Assembly: GCA_002440745.1 (NCBI GenBank)
Contig: DJVB01000024.1
Coordinates: 1 to 64,000 of the forward strand
Direction: 5' to 3'
Source of the DNA: Bacteroidales bacterium UBA6267
Lineage (GTDB): Bacteria; Bacteroidota; Bacteroidia; Bacteroidales; UBA1556
DNA: 64,000 nt
The notes below the pieces were generated by a model. The model worked only from the letters and a program-made list of their open reading frames with translations. It was not told the origin of the DNA and made no database searches. This document shows, piece by piece, positions 8,318 through 17,398 of the stretch. How positions within the stretch are numbered: the first letter of the stretch is position 1; the number at the start of each line of letters is the position of its first letter. Made by a program: the position numbers and the translations under genes.

Positions 8318-9325
8318 ATGTCTAAAGCACGTATTGCAATTAACGGTTTTGGCCGCATTGGTCGATTGACTTTCAGGGCCTTAATAAAAAAAGATAATGT
8401 AGAAGTTGTTGCTATCAACGACTTAACTGATCCAAAAACTTTGGCTCATTTGCTCAAGTATGATTCTGTTCATGGAAGATTTGATGGCAATGTAGAAGTT
8501 GACGGTGAATATTTGATTATCAATGGTAATCGTATCAAGGTTTATTCTGAGCGCGATCCTGCCAATTTGCCTTGGGGTGAGTTGAACGTGGATGTAGTTG
8601 CAGAATGCACCGGAATTTTCCGCAGACGCGATTTACTTGAAAAACACCTTGCTGCCGGAGCTAAAAAAGTTGCCCTCTCCGTTCCTGCTGACAAACCTAC
8701 AGATGTGGATGCAACTATAGTTCTTGGCGTAAATGACAATACTTTAATGCCTGAGCATAAATTGGTTTCGAATGCAAGTTGCACCACAAACTGCCTTGCT
8801 CCGATTGCTAAAGTGTTGAACGATAGTTTCGGAATCGAATATGGTTTGATGAATACCATTCACTCCTACACTAACGACCAAATTATCCTTGATGCACCTC
8901 ATAAAGATTTGCGCAGAGCAAGAGCCGCTGCTGTTTCCATTATCCCTACAAGCACAGGCGCTGCAAAGGCTATTGGTTTAGTTGTTCCTGATTTGGATGG
9001 CAAACTTCATGGTTTAGCTATGCGTGTTCCAACTCCTGACGGCTCTGTAGTTGACCTAACCGTTAAACTCACCAAAAAAGCCACTGTTGAAGAAATTAAC
9101 CATGCTATGAAAGCAGCAGCAGAAGGTCCGATGAAGGGAATTTTAAAATATGAAACCGACCCGATTGTAAGTGTTGACATTGTTGGATCGGAATATTCTT
9201 CCATCTTTGACTCTTTATTGACAATGGAAAAAGGCGGCGACCTTGTTAAGGTTGTTTCTTGGTACGACAACGAAAACGGATATTCTAATCGTTTGGCAGA
9301 TCTTGCAGTTAGAATGGCGCAATAA
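8318..9325 (+). CDS. gap: Glyceraldehyde-3-phosphate dehydrogenase, type I
   Basis: A 335-residue cytoplasmic glycolytic enzyme that oxidises glyceraldehyde-3-phosphate with NAD to 1,3-bisphosphoglycerate. The NAD-binding INGFGRIGRL is at residues 8-17, and the catalytic cysteine is C155 in NASCTTNC. The S-loop and C-terminal WYDNENGYS are intact. The ATG at 8318 is chosen because the protein then starts MSKARIAI, as in the family, and because the promoter box overlaps the alternative start at 8279. It is followed by a strong terminator and looks monocistronic. Confidence 0.98.
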   Translation: MSKARIAINGFGRIGRLTFRALIKKDNVEVVAINDLTDPKTLAHLLKYDSVHGRFDGNVEVDGEYLIINGNRIKVYSERDPANLPWGELNVDVVAECTGIFRRRDLLEKHLAAGAKKVALSVPADKPTDVDATIVLGVNDNTLMPEHKLVSNASCTTNCLAPIAKVLNDSFGIEYGLMNTIHSYTNDQIILDAPHKDLRRARAAAVSIIPTSTGAAKAIGLVVPDLDGKLHGLAMRVPTPDGSVVDLTVKLTKKATVEEINHAMKAAAEGPMKGILKYETDPIVSVDIVGSEYSSIFDSLLTMEKGGDLVKVVSWYDNENGYSNRLADLAVRMAQ

Positions 9326-9347
9326 TACATAATAAAACTTTTATAAT

Positions 9348-9379
9348 CAGGCTGTTCCGTTTGGGCAGCCTGTTTTTTT
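9348..9379 (+). terminator. Rho-independent terminator of gap
   Basis: A perfect CAGGCTG / CAGCCTG stem (9348-9354 with 9366-9372) is followed by seven T, 22 bases after the gap stop codon. Confidence 0.92.
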
Positions 9380-9413
9380 ATTTCTAACCAAAACTTAAAA
9401 ACCAATTTTTTTG

Positions 9414-11363
9414 ATGAACGAATTCCAGACATTTTCGGAAAAATTCGCAGATATTCGGATTCTTCGCTATCAAGTCTCCGGGTTTGATCAATTACCTTTG
9501 CAAAGTAAAAACTATGCCTATCATTTATCCCAGGCCGCTTTATGGGGACGAGACATCTTTTGGGATCAGAATTACCGCCATAACTTATTCGTTAGAAAAA
9601 ACTTAGAATATCTCTATCGGAATTTTCAAGGGGATAGACAAAGCGATTGTTTTAAAAAATTCGAAATATATTTGAAGCGAATTTGGTTTGCCAATGGGAT
9701 TCATCATCATAATTCTAACGATAAAATCCTACCCGATTTTGCTAAAAATTGCTTTGAAGACATTATAAATCAATCCGATTTTCAAAATCTCAATATTCAT
9801 CCGTTTAAGGATAAGGAGTCGTGGTTAAGGTTTTTCTATGAAACCATTTTTGCTCCGGAAATCGACAATAAAAAAACAAACCAAGATGATTCTGATGATT
9901 TATTAAAATCCTCTGCAATAAACTTTTACGAATCGGTAAGCCAGCAAGAAGCCGAGGAGTTTTACCGCAATCTGGCTACGAAAACCGATTCAAAAATCAG
10001 CCTTGGATTGAACTCAAAATTAGTTAAGAAAAAAGGTGAAATATCAGAAATAGTTTGGAAATCAGGTGGTTTATATAGTGAATACATTGATAAAATTATA
10101 TTTCATCTGAAAGAAGCTGTCAAGTTTGCCGAAAACGATCTTCAAGTGGAAATTATAGAAAAATTGATAAAATTTTACCAAACGGGAGATTTAGCATATT
10201 TTGATGAATACAGTATTTTGTGGGTGCGCGATACCGAAAGTTCAATTGATTTTATAAACGGATTCATTGAAACTTACGACGACCCGCTTGGTCGAAAAGC
10301 AAGTTGGGAAAGCACGGTTCAAATGACTGATTTTGAAGCGGATAAAAGAGTTAAAACCATATCGAATAACGCAGATTGGTTTGAGAAAAACTCCCCTATT
10401 GATGAACGTTTTAAGAAGGAAAAGGTGGAAGGAGTTTCGGCCAAAGCCATCAATGTTATCATGGAAGGAGGCGCAACATCACCGGCAACTCCCATTGGCA
10501 TCAATCTCCCAAATGCCGACTGGATTCGTAAGGAATACGGCTCAAAATCGGTAACTATATCCAATATCATTGCGGCCTACGATGAAGCCTCAAAAGGCAG
10601 TGGAGCTCTACAGGAATTTGCATTTAATGAGGAGGAAATAAGGCTAAGTAAAGAGTTTGGCACATTAGGCTCGAATCTTCACGTTGACATGCACGAAATC
10701 ATCGGACATGGCAGTGGAAAAATGGCGGAAGGAGTTGCAGAAGCTAATGAAACCCTTAAGAATCATGCAAGTACAATTGAAGAGGCTCGAGCTGATTTAG
10801 TAGCCTTATACTACGCCATTGACCCAAAATTAATCGAATTGGGCTTGATGGAAGGACTTGAGCCCGGCATTGCGGAATACAACAGCTATATTCGTGGTGG
10901 ACTTTTGACTCAATTGGTTCGGATTGAACTTGGAAAAAATTTGGAGGAAGCTCATGCAAGAAATCGACAACTTATTGCTGCTTGGGCTTATGAACTCGGT
11001 AAATATCAAAATGTTATAGAACGAATTACGAAAGATAATAAAACCTATTTCGTGATTAACGATTATCAAGCCCTGCGAGAGATTTTTGGGCAGCAACTGC
11101 GCGAAATTCAACGAATAAAATCGGAAGGAGATTTTGATGCAGCCCAAAAATTAATAGAGAAATATGCCATCAAAATTGAACCGGAACTTCACCAAGAAGT
11201 TTTAGAACGATGGAAAAAATTGGACATTCCGCCTTATTCAGGCTTCATAAATCCAACCTTAATTCCTGTAATTACAGACGGAAAAATTACAGATATTCAG
11301 ATAGAATATCCTAATGATTTTGCTAAACAAATGCTTGAATACAGCAGCGATTACAGTCTGTAA
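9414..11363 (+). CDS. Dipeptidyl peptidase III (M49 zinc peptidase)
   Basis: A 649-residue zinc exopeptidase that removes dipeptides from the N-terminus of short peptides. It carries the two M49 signatures: HEIIGH with zinc-binding His427 and His432, and the second motif EEARAD with Glu456/Glu457. The last matches the eukaryotic EECRAD with the cysteine replaced by alanine. No signal peptide is apparent, so it is probably cytoplasmic, serving peptide turnover. The ATG at 9414 is preferred over the TTG directly before it. Length is shorter than the roughly 700 residues usual for eukaryotic enzymes but fits bacterial ones. It sits alone after the gap terminator. Confidence 0.93.
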   Translation: MNEFQTFSEKFADIRILRYQVSGFDQLPLQSKNYAYHLSQAALWGRDIFWDQNYRHNLFVRKNLEYLYRNFQGDRQSDCFKKFEIYLKRIWFANGIHHHNSNDKILPDFAKNCFEDIINQSDFQNLNIHPFKDKESWLRFFYETIFAPEIDNKKTNQDDSDDLLKSSAINFYESVSQQEAEEFYRNLATKTDSKISLGLNSKLVKKKGEISEIVWKSGGLYSEYIDKIIFHLKEAVKFAENDLQVEIIEKLIKFYQTGDLAYFDEYSILWVRDTESSIDFINGFIETYDDPLGRKASWESTVQMTDFEADKRVKTISNNADWFEKNSPIDERFKKEKVEGVSAKAINVIMEGGATSPATPIGINLPNADWIRKEYGSKSVTISNIIAAYDEASKGSGALQEFAFNEEEIRLSKEFGTLGSNLHVDMHEIIGHGSGKMAEGVAEANETLKNHASTIEEARADLVALYYAIDPKLIELGLMEGLEPGIAEYNSYIRGGLLTQLVRIELGKNLEEAHARNRQLIAAWAYELGKYQNVIERITKDNKTYFVINDYQALREIFGQQLREIQRIKSEGDFDAAQKLIEKYAIKIEPELHQEVLERWKKLDIPPYSGFINPTLIPVITDGKITDIQIEYPNDFAKQMLEYSSDYSL

Positions 11364-11372
11364 ATCTATAAG

Positions 11373-11903
11373 TTACAACTTTACTTGTTTTAACTCTAAA
11401 TCATAAATTAAGGTCGCACGTGGAGGGATTTTATCATCATCACCGGTGGCACCATAACCAAGATACGAAGGCACAATTAGTTTTGCTTTGTCGCCAACAT
11501 GCATCATTTTCACAAACTCATTCAAACCGGCAGGCACGTCTTCTTTATCCACTGTAAAGGTCAATAAGCCATCCTTTTTCGAGTCAAAAATCTCCTCACC
11601 TCGAATAAGTTGCAGTGAATATTCCAACTCCACAACTTGTCCAATTTGCGGCTGCAATCCGCCTCCTTTGCGATAAAACTGATATCTTATACCGGTTTTT
11701 GTTTTTTGAAAAATCCAATTTCTTCGATTTAAATAATCGTCAATTTGTTGATCTTCAATGCGAATATTTTCTTTATTCTTTACTTGAATAAACTGCTTAA
11801 TTTCCTTTTCCTCAGGAAGTTGCTTATCGGTACTTGCATCTCTTTTGCAGGCGGAGAAAGTAATGAATAAAACTAAAGAATAATAAAGAAGTTGGCGTTT
11901 CAT
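11373..11903 (-). CDS. FKBP-type peptidyl-prolyl isomerase lipoprotein (GldI-like)
   Basis: A 176-residue lipoprotein with a lipobox ending TFSAC at residue 19. The FKBP fold occupies residues of about 85-176: GQVVELEYSLQL, GLNEFVKMMHVGDKAKLIVPSYLGYG and the C-terminal PPRATLIYDLELKQV strand are characteristic. It would catalyse proline isomerisation to help fold exported proteins in the periplasm. The arrangement resembles GldI of gliding Bacteroidota, but I cannot assign it to gliding. Its ATG overlaps the stop codon of the upstream nrnA by four bases, so the two are translationally coupled. Confidence 0.9.
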   Translation of the reverse strand: MKRQLLYYSLVLFITFSACKRDASTDKQLPEEKEIKQFIQVKNKENIRIEDQQIDDYLNRRNWIFQKTKTGIRYQFYRKGGGLQPQIGQVVELEYSLQLIRGEEIFDSKKDGLLTFTVDKEDVPAGLNEFVKMMHVGDKAKLIVPSYLGYGATGDDDKIPPRATLIYDLELKQVKL

Positions 11904-12916
11904 AATTCTATTTCCTCAATTAATTTTGTGAACTTTTGAATTGTTAACTCCATGCTGTCGAACGACTTACCTCCTGCAGCATGTAAATGACCTCCACCAT
12001 TAAAATAAGCGCGAGCAAATTTGTTTACATCAAAAAACTTTCGTGACCGAAAAGAAAGTTTTATATGCTCTTCCTTTTCTTTAAACAGCACTGCCAATTC
12101 AACCCCGGCGATCGAAAGTGCATAGTTGACCACTCCTTCCAAATCACCTTCATTAACACTAAATCGTTCCATTTCATTTTTGGTTACCCAAATGTATGCA
12201 ACAAGTCCTGTCTTAATGACAACCAATTTTTCGCTTATGCAAAAACCCAAAAAGCGAAGGCGATTTTCCTTAAAATTATTATAAACCAAATCATGTATCT
12301 CTTTGACTTTCAGTCCACCTAATTCAATAAGTCGAGCTGATGAAGTAAAAACCTCCGAACGGTCGGCACTGTGCGCATACGAGCCTGTATCAGTCATTAT
12401 TCCAACAAAAAGCGGTTGAGCAATGTCCTTGTCAATCAGATTTTCCCAACCGGATTGTTGAATAAGATGAAAAATCAACTCAGAAGTGCTGGAGGATTCT
12501 ACAAAGCTAAACAATAAATCAAAGTAGTGCTCATCAGGCGAAATATGGTGGTCAATCATCACCTTAGGTCCTGAAAATGAGTCTAAATGCGTTGAAAACT
12601 TTCCTGTTCGGTGCGTTGCATTAAAATCGACACAAAGCAATAAGTCGGATTGATGAAGGGTTTCCACAGCTAATTCAGGATTAATGGAGAAATTAACTAT
12701 TTCATTTATTCCGGTTAAAAAGGTTAAAAACTCCGGCACTTCATCAGGCACAATAACTGAAGTTTTTTTATCCAATTTTCTCAGTAAATAGCTCATTGCC
12801 AACGCGGAACCAATAGTATCGCCATCCGGATTTGTATGAGAAACAATGGCAATCTTGGTTGCGTCCTGCACTATTTGCTTAAGTTGAAATATCTTGTTTT
12901 CGGGTATTCGTATCAT
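11900..12916 (-). CDS. nrnA: NrnA-type DHH/DHHA1 phosphoesterase
   Basis: A 338-residue cytoplasmic Mn2+ phosphoesterase that degrades short oligoribonucleotides and dephosphorylates 3-prime-phosphoadenosine 5-prime-phosphate. The DHH domain shows HTNPDGDTIGSAL near residues 27-39, DFNATHRTG near 97-105, the DHH triad in MIDHHISPDE, and TDTGSYAHS. The DHHA1 domain ends with the substrate-binding GGGHLHAAGG near 306-315. A TAnnTTTG box lies only about five bases before the ATG, so the transcript may be nearly leaderless. The PAP phosphatase role fits with the cysH gene at 48.8 kb, although the two are not linked. Confidence 0.92.
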   Translation of the reverse strand: MIRIPENKIFQLKQIVQDATKIAIVSHTNPDGDTIGSALAMSYLLRKLDKKTSVIVPDEVPEFLTFLTGINEIVNFSINPELAVETLHQSDLLLCVDFNATHRTGKFSTHLDSFSGPKVMIDHHISPDEHYFDLLFSFVESSSTSELIFHLIQQSGWENLIDKDIAQPLFVGIMTDTGSYAHSADRSEVFTSSARLIELGGLKVKEIHDLVYNNFKENRLRFLGFCISEKLVVIKTGLVAYIWVTKNEMERFSVNEGDLEGVVNYALSIAGVELAVLFKEKEEHIKLSFRSRKFFDVNKFARAYFNGGGHLHAAGGKSFDSMELTIQKFTKLIEEIEL

Positions 12917-12958
12917 TCCACAAAAGTAGAAATTTTTACTTTAAACTATCTGAATGAT

Positions 12959-13450
12959 TCACTCATCCAACGAATGCCCTCGATACATTTTTCCGGCACG
13001 ATGAAACTGTGGTTTATCCTCCTCTTCAAAATACTTTTTCATCAAACCAACTCTTTCTAAAATCTTAATAATCTGCGATTTAAGCCCATCTTCTTCCTCA
13101 TCTTTAATAGAATTTTTCCGTGTATAGAAATTTCCATAATTTTTCACATTCGACCAAGCACCTGTTTCCGAATCACCACCATCGTAACTCATCACTAAAG
13201 CAATTTGCCCTTGATTATAAATGGGAAGAATTATCATCAGAAATCCAATCAACCGATCCAAAACCATATTTGCTTGATTGGCAGCCTTCTGAAAATAGCT
13301 GTTTGTTTGATTAGTAATTACATTTACAAAATGATCCTCCTGAACCTCGTAAGCCAAATCGTAAAAATAAACCTGATTTTCAACATCAACCCCAAAGAAA
13401 GAGGATATTAAGTAAAACAACCTATCCTGAATTTTAATTTGATTTTCCAT
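12959..13450 (-). CDS. Hypothetical protein, divergent partner of the gene at 13689
   Basis: About 163 residues, begun at the ATG at 13450 (MENQIKIQD); another in-frame ATG at 13462 would add four residues. I do not recognise the family. There is no signal peptide. A hydrophobic segment near residues 86-97 (LIGFLMIILPIY) could be buried or membrane-associated. The C-terminal 55 residues are charged (KDEEEDGLKSQ...). It is transcribed away from another unknown gene whose protein also starts MENQ, across a repeat-rich 238-bp region, which suggests the two may be co-regulated. Confidence 0.65.
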   Translation of the reverse strand: MENQIKIQDRLFYLISSFFGVDVENQVYFYDLAYEVQEDHFVNVITNQTNSYFQKAANQANMVLDRLIGFLMIILPIYNQGQIALVMSYDGGDSETGAWSNVKNYGNFYTRKNSIKDEEEDGLKSQIIKILERVGLMKKYFEEEDKPQFHRAGKMYRGHSLDE

Positions 13451-13539
13451 ATAAAAAAACATTAAGCATGAATAAAAAACTTTGGCAAAAATATTAACGT
13501 ATCTTACTATCTACAAGCTTTTTAAGTTATTTATTACTA

Positions 13540-13638
13540 CTTAATCAAATATTTAAGCATTTAAATATTGCTTAATATTATTTCGCATTACTTAATTATT
13601 TTGCAGAAAACTTAATTATTTTGTAGAAATCGCTTAAT
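13540..13638 (+). repeat. Phased CTTAAT repeat array in a divergent promoter region
   Basis: CTTAAT occurs at 13540, 13571, 13591, 13611 and 13633. Spacings are 31, 20, 20 and 22 bases, mostly about two helical turns. The central part is a tandem 20-bp repeat (13591-13610 and 13611-13630) differing at two positions. An inverted AAGCA/TTGCTT pair brackets 13556-13574. The array ends eight bases before the -7 box at 13646. This has the look of a multi-site operator or activator-binding array. Confidence 0.6.
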
Positions 13639-13645
13639 AATATTC

Positions 13646-13653
13646 TATCTTTG
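13646..13653 (+). promoter_or_regulatory. -7 promoter box (TATCTTTG) for the gene at 13689
   Basis: An exact TAnnTTTG match with a TTTTG upstream at 13619-13623. The G of the box is the first base of a GTG that could otherwise be taken as a start codon, so the ATG at 13689 is the likely start. Confidence 0.55.
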
Positions 13654-13688
13654 TGGCGTATATTTCCCGAAATTTTGACGGTCAAACA

Positions 13689-14831
13689 ATGGAAAATCAG
13701 TCACATCAGGTCAATGAAGCCAGCTATATCCTGCAAAATCTGACAGGGCTGATACCGAATTTTGAAAAAGCTATAGTGCTATTTCAGACTTATGAGCTAA
13801 AAGGATTGATTAAAAACCGTAATGATTCATATTGTTTGCCATTAGACTTTGTAGCCGACTTTGAATATCACCAAACCATCAGATTCATTGAGCAAAAGCA
13901 AAATTCCCAATGGATTGATGAGAAATCACTCCCCTTTGCGCAAGCCAAACATATTTCCGGTCAAAGAGACGTTTTTAGCGAAGCGGAGAATTCCGTTTTA
14001 GTTGTTCGCCAAAAAGGCAAAAGCAGCCGTGACCATTTGACCTTTATACTTTTTTTCAACCAAGATTTCACCAATTTCGGGCTTTCGAAAAAAGGGGATA
14101 TTTTAAACACGACCTCAAAAAGTATTATTGAACAAGTTATTATCAATCAGATACATATATCACAAAAAAGCTTTCGGGATTTTTATCGGGAAAGAGAAAA
14201 GTATAAGAATTACATAAATCAATTGAAGGAGAATTTGGAGCTACAATCGGCCACAAATAATGAATCCGAATCGAAAATTCTAAGTTTGAAAATGGAGGTT
14301 GTGAATTTCCTCCTTTCAAAAATCTCAAGAGCGAAAGGTGTTGATATTGTGATTAATGAGTCGGCATGGCCACATATTTATAGTTCAGATTTAGAGCTAC
14401 ATGACATGGATAAATGGCTTCAAGAGGCTGTTGATTTTGCACTCTTTACCGATTATGAATCGCAACCGGTTTTGATTTTGGATCGATGGCATTTCAAGCA
14501 AAACGCTATTGAAAATATAAAGAGGGATGAAAATTCCGCAGAAGTCGAAAACCGATATGTTAAAACCTACAATTTCTTAGACAGGTTAGAAGCGGCAGCC
14601 CTAAAAGTGGTTTCAAATCGAATGAAACTAACCGGAGCTACTGTAGGTCAGGCACTTGAATCGCCGATTAGCGCTCCTGCAATCACAGATGCTTTGAGAA
14701 AACATCAACAAAAAATCAATAAATTAATGGAAGAATATCCAAGTCGTTGGACACTGATACGCAGCGAGTTCCGCCCGATAGTAAACGTTATTCAGAATCG
14801 GCACAATGAGGATGAGCAAAAAGCATCGTAA
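13689..14831 (+). CDS. Hypothetical protein, possible DNA-binding C-terminus
   Basis: A 380-residue soluble protein that I cannot assign to a family. Residues of about 155-205 are charged and predicted coiled coil (RDFYREREKYKNYINQLKENL). The C-terminal 90 residues contain GATVGQALESPISAPAITDALRKHQQKIN, whose helix-turn-helix-like spacing could bind DNA, but this is inference. The ATG at 13689 is chosen because the frame further upstream runs into the promoter box. It starts with MENQ like its divergent neighbour and lies behind the phased repeat array. It is followed after 57 bases by a DnaQ-like exonuclease. Confidence 0.7.
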   Translation: MENQSHQVNEASYILQNLTGLIPNFEKAIVLFQTYELKGLIKNRNDSYCLPLDFVADFEYHQTIRFIEQKQNSQWIDEKSLPFAQAKHISGQRDVFSEAENSVLVVRQKGKSSRDHLTFILFFNQDFTNFGLSKKGDILNTTSKSIIEQVIINQIHISQKSFRDFYREREKYKNYINQLKENLELQSATNNESESKILSLKMEVVNFLLSKISRAKGVDIVINESAWPHIYSSDLELHDMDKWLQEAVDFALFTDYESQPVLILDRWHFKQNAIENIKRDENSAEVENRYVKTYNFLDRLEAAALKVVSNRMKLTGATVGQALESPISAPAITDALRKHQQKINKLMEEYPSRWTLIRSEFRPIVNVIQNRHNEDEQKAS

Positions 14832-14888
14832 TTAATTCAATAAACCATCATATCTTTTTATATTTTAGCCAATTGCTAAATTTTTATC

Positions 14889-15698
14889 ATGGAATTAAAC
14901 CTTACCAAACCTATTGTTTTTATTGACCTGGAAACCACGGGATTAAATATTGCAACCGATCGAATTATTGAACTCGCAGCAATTAAAATTGAGCCTGATG
15001 GCCGCAAAACTCAACTTTTAGAAATTGTCAATCCAGAGAAACCGATATTACCCGAGTCCACCGCATTTCATGGTTTTAGAGATGAAGATGTGAAGGACAA
15101 ACCAACTTTCAAAGAAATCGCACACAAATTGTCTGAATTTATAAAAGGCTGTGATTTAGCCGGTTATAATAGTAATAAATTTGACATTCCCCTTTTGGCT
15201 GAGGAGTTTCTACGTGCAGGAGTTGATTTCGACATGAAAAACCGCAACTTAATTGACGTTCAGAATATTTTTTACAGGATGGAGCAGCGTACTTTAAAAG
15301 CCGCTTATAGGTTTTATTGCAACAAAGAATTGGTCAACGCGCACTCTGCATTAGCTGATATAGAAGCGACTTATGAGATTCTAAAAGCGCAACTTTCAAA
15401 ATATGAAGGAGCTGATTTTGAGGATTTGTTTGGCAAGATTTCAAAACCGATTGTAAACGATATGAAAAAAATTGCCGATTTCACAAATTTTCATAAGAAT
15501 GCCGATTTAGCAGGACAAATTATATTCAACGAAAAGGGCGAAGAAGTTTTCAATTTTGGCAAGTATAAAGGCAAGTCGGTGGAGAAAACCTTTGAAAAAG
15601 AGCCACCTTATTTCGACTGGATTATGAATGCCGATTTTCCCCTCTATACTAAAAAGGTTATTCAACAAATCAGACTCCGAAAATTAAATACTAAATAG
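14889..15698 (+). CDS. DnaQ-like 3'-5' exonuclease with C-terminal DUF3820-type segment
   Basis: A 269-residue DEDDh exonuclease. Exo I is FIDLETTGLN with Asp13 and Glu15, Exo II is the AGYNSNKFDIPLL region, and Exo III is NAHSALADIEAT with the active-site His and Asp. It resembles the epsilon proofreading subunit of DNA polymerase III but is a stand-alone enzyme. After residue 205 there is an extra segment (VFNFGKYKGKSVEK...YFDWIMNADFP) typical of DUF3820, found appended to such exonucleases. Likely role is trimming of DNA or RNA 3-prime ends in repair or proofreading. It precedes the GH25 gene by 15 bases. Confidence 0.9.
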   Translation: MELNLTKPIVFIDLETTGLNIATDRIIELAAIKIEPDGRKTQLLEIVNPEKPILPESTAFHGFRDEDVKDKPTFKEIAHKLSEFIKGCDLAGYNSNKFDIPLLAEEFLRAGVDFDMKNRNLIDVQNIFYRMEQRTLKAAYRFYCNKELVNAHSALADIEATYEILKAQLSKYEGADFEDLFGKISKPIVNDMKKIADFTNFHKNADLAGQIIFNEKGEEVFNFGKYKGKSVEKTFEKEPPYFDWIMNADFPLYTKKVIQQIRLRKLNTK

Positions 15699-15713
15699 CT
15701 TAATATCATACAG

Positions 15714-16511
15714 TTGAGCAGCATTGGCAGACGGAAAAGAGCACCTTTAATTTTTACAGTGGTTTTTGTCGCAATAATCACTTTAACTGCCTATTTTTCC
15801 TGGCGCCACATTGATATAATACGATATTTTGTTCACCGAATCGAGTATCGACTAAACCCTTCCAAGTTTCCCAATTATAGCGAAAAAGTTCTCTTCGACA
15901 TTTATGGTATTGATGTCTCTCATCACAACGATGTGATTGATTGGCAGATGGTTCGCGAAAAAGGGAAAATTAATGATAAACCGATTAGCTTTGTTTTTAT
16001 CAAAGCCACCGAAGGAAAAAGTTTTATTGACAAAAGATTTACAAGGAACATTTCGGAGGCACGCAAGAATGGTTTCATTGTTGGCGTTTATCATTTCTAT
16101 CGTCCGGAAGTCAATAGTTTTGAGCAGTTTACCAATTTCAAAACAAATGCAAAACTAAAAAGTGGCGATCTTGCACCGGTTTTAGATGTGGAAGTCCGAG
16201 GCAATTTGCCGTATTCAAGATATATACAAGGAATACAAAATATGCTTGAACTGATGGAAAATCACTATGGTATAAAGCCGATTTTATACACTTCACCATC
16301 CTATTACGCTTCCTTTATGCAATATCCCGAATTAAAAAAATATCCTTTATGGATTGCATCTTATACTCACGGCTCAGTAAGGCAATTCAATGATATTCAG
16401 GCATTTCACCAATATACAGATCAAGGAAAAGTTGCCGGTATTAAAACCAAAGTCGATTTGAATGGATTTAAAGGTGATAAGCTGAAACTCCAGAAATACC
16501 TTATAAAATAA
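15714..16511 (+). CDS. GH25 family lysozyme (membrane-anchored)
   Basis: A 265-residue protein using a TTG start: an in-frame TAG lies seven codons upstream and the next ATG is far inside the domain. Residues of about 10-29 form a membrane anchor or uncleaved signal. The GH25 muramidase barrel follows: FDIYGIDVSHHN near 61-72, FIKATEGKSF, GVYHFYRP and APVLDVEV, which supplies the catalytic acid pair, then LYTSPSYY and LWIASYTH. It would cleave the beta-1,4 bond between MurNAc and GlcNAc in peptidoglycan, probably for wall remodelling in the periplasm. Confidence 0.9.
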   Translation: MSSIGRRKRAPLIFTVVFVAIITLTAYFSWRHIDIIRYFVHRIEYRLNPSKFPNYSEKVLFDIYGIDVSHHNDVIDWQMVREKGKINDKPISFVFIKATEGKSFIDKRFTRNISEARKNGFIVGVYHFYRPEVNSFEQFTNFKTNAKLKSGDLAPVLDVEVRGNLPYSRYIQGIQNMLELMENHYGIKPILYTSPSYYASFMQYPELKKYPLWIASYTHGSVRQFNDIQAFHQYTDQGKVAGIKTKVDLNGFKGDKLKLQKYLIK

Positions 16512-16677
16512 TAAATAAGTCTTGACCACCATAAAAACCATTTTTATGACTAAAACTATTATTCATCATTTTTTGTTTGCGTAATGACGAAATTACTATT
16601 TTTACCATTGAAAACTATACCTTTAGAACACTTTGAAACAGAATTTAAATACAGTTTAAACATTAATTAATTTGGTT

Positions 16678-17289
16678 ATGAAAATTATTTGTATTGGCAG
16701 AAATTATAGCGATCATGCCAAGGAATTAAAAAACGAGGTTCCAACCAAACCTCTCTGGTTTATGAAACCTGATAGTGCTTTATTACTGAAAAACAAGCCG
16801 TTGTACTATCCGGAATTCACGAAGGATCTTCATTATGAAACTGAATTGGTTTTCAGGATAAATAAAGCGGGAAAATATATTGAAGAGAAATATGCCGATA
16901 AATACTATGATGCCATTGCCATAGGTTTTGATTTCACAGCGAGAGATTTGCAGGCAGAAGCGCAGAAAAAAGGTACTCCGTGGGAAATTGCTAAAGCCTT
17001 TGATAGCTCCGCGGCCCTCAGTGAGTTTATCCCAATTGAAGAGTTTCGCGACCTTAACGACATCAATTTCAGCATGAAGCGAAATGGAATGATGGTGCAA
17101 AAAGGAAACAGTTCGGAAATGATTTTCAGCATCGAAAAAATCATAAGCTACGTGAGCCGGTTTGTTACCCTAAAGATTGGTGATTTAATTTATACCGGAA
17201 CTCCTGCAGGAGTTGGCCCTGTTGAGATTGGTGATTTTCTTGAGGCCTATATTGAGGGTAAGTTAATGCTCAAAACAGAAATAAAATAA
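16678..17289 (+). CDS. Fumarylacetoacetate hydrolase family protein
   Basis: A 203-residue FAH-fold enzyme. The ATG at 16678 gives MKIICIGRNYSDHAKEL, the standard start of this family; a TTG two codons earlier is less likely. The metal site is the E-x-E in HYETELVFR (about residues 58-66) and the Asp in AIGFDFTARDLQ. YTGTPAGVGP and GDFLEAYI near the C-terminus complete the fold. Members act as acylpyruvase or oxaloacetate tautomerase/decarboxylase; which applies here is not clear. A rho-independent terminator follows. Confidence 0.92.
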   Translation: MKIICIGRNYSDHAKELKNEVPTKPLWFMKPDSALLLKNKPLYYPEFTKDLHYETELVFRINKAGKYIEEKYADKYYDAIAIGFDFTARDLQAEAQKKGTPWEIAKAFDSSAALSEFIPIEEFRDLNDINFSMKRNGMMVQKGNSSEMIFSIEKIISYVSRFVTLKIGDLIYTGTPAGVGPVEIGDFLEAYIEGKLMLKTEIK

Positions 17290-17326
17290 CTTCAGTTTTA
17301 GCAAAACTACCATTTCCAAATATGGA

Positions 17327-17371
17327 TTCCTCACTTCTTCAAAAAGTTAAGGAAAGAAGTGGGGAATTTTT
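17327..17371 (+). terminator. Rho-independent terminator after the FAH-family gene
   Basis: TTCCTCACTTCTT (17327-17339) pairs with AAGAAGTGGGGAA (17354-17366), with one G-T wobble, and is followed by five T. Confidence 0.85.
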
Positions 17372-17398
17372 ATTTAACGACCAAATTTAAATATATCT

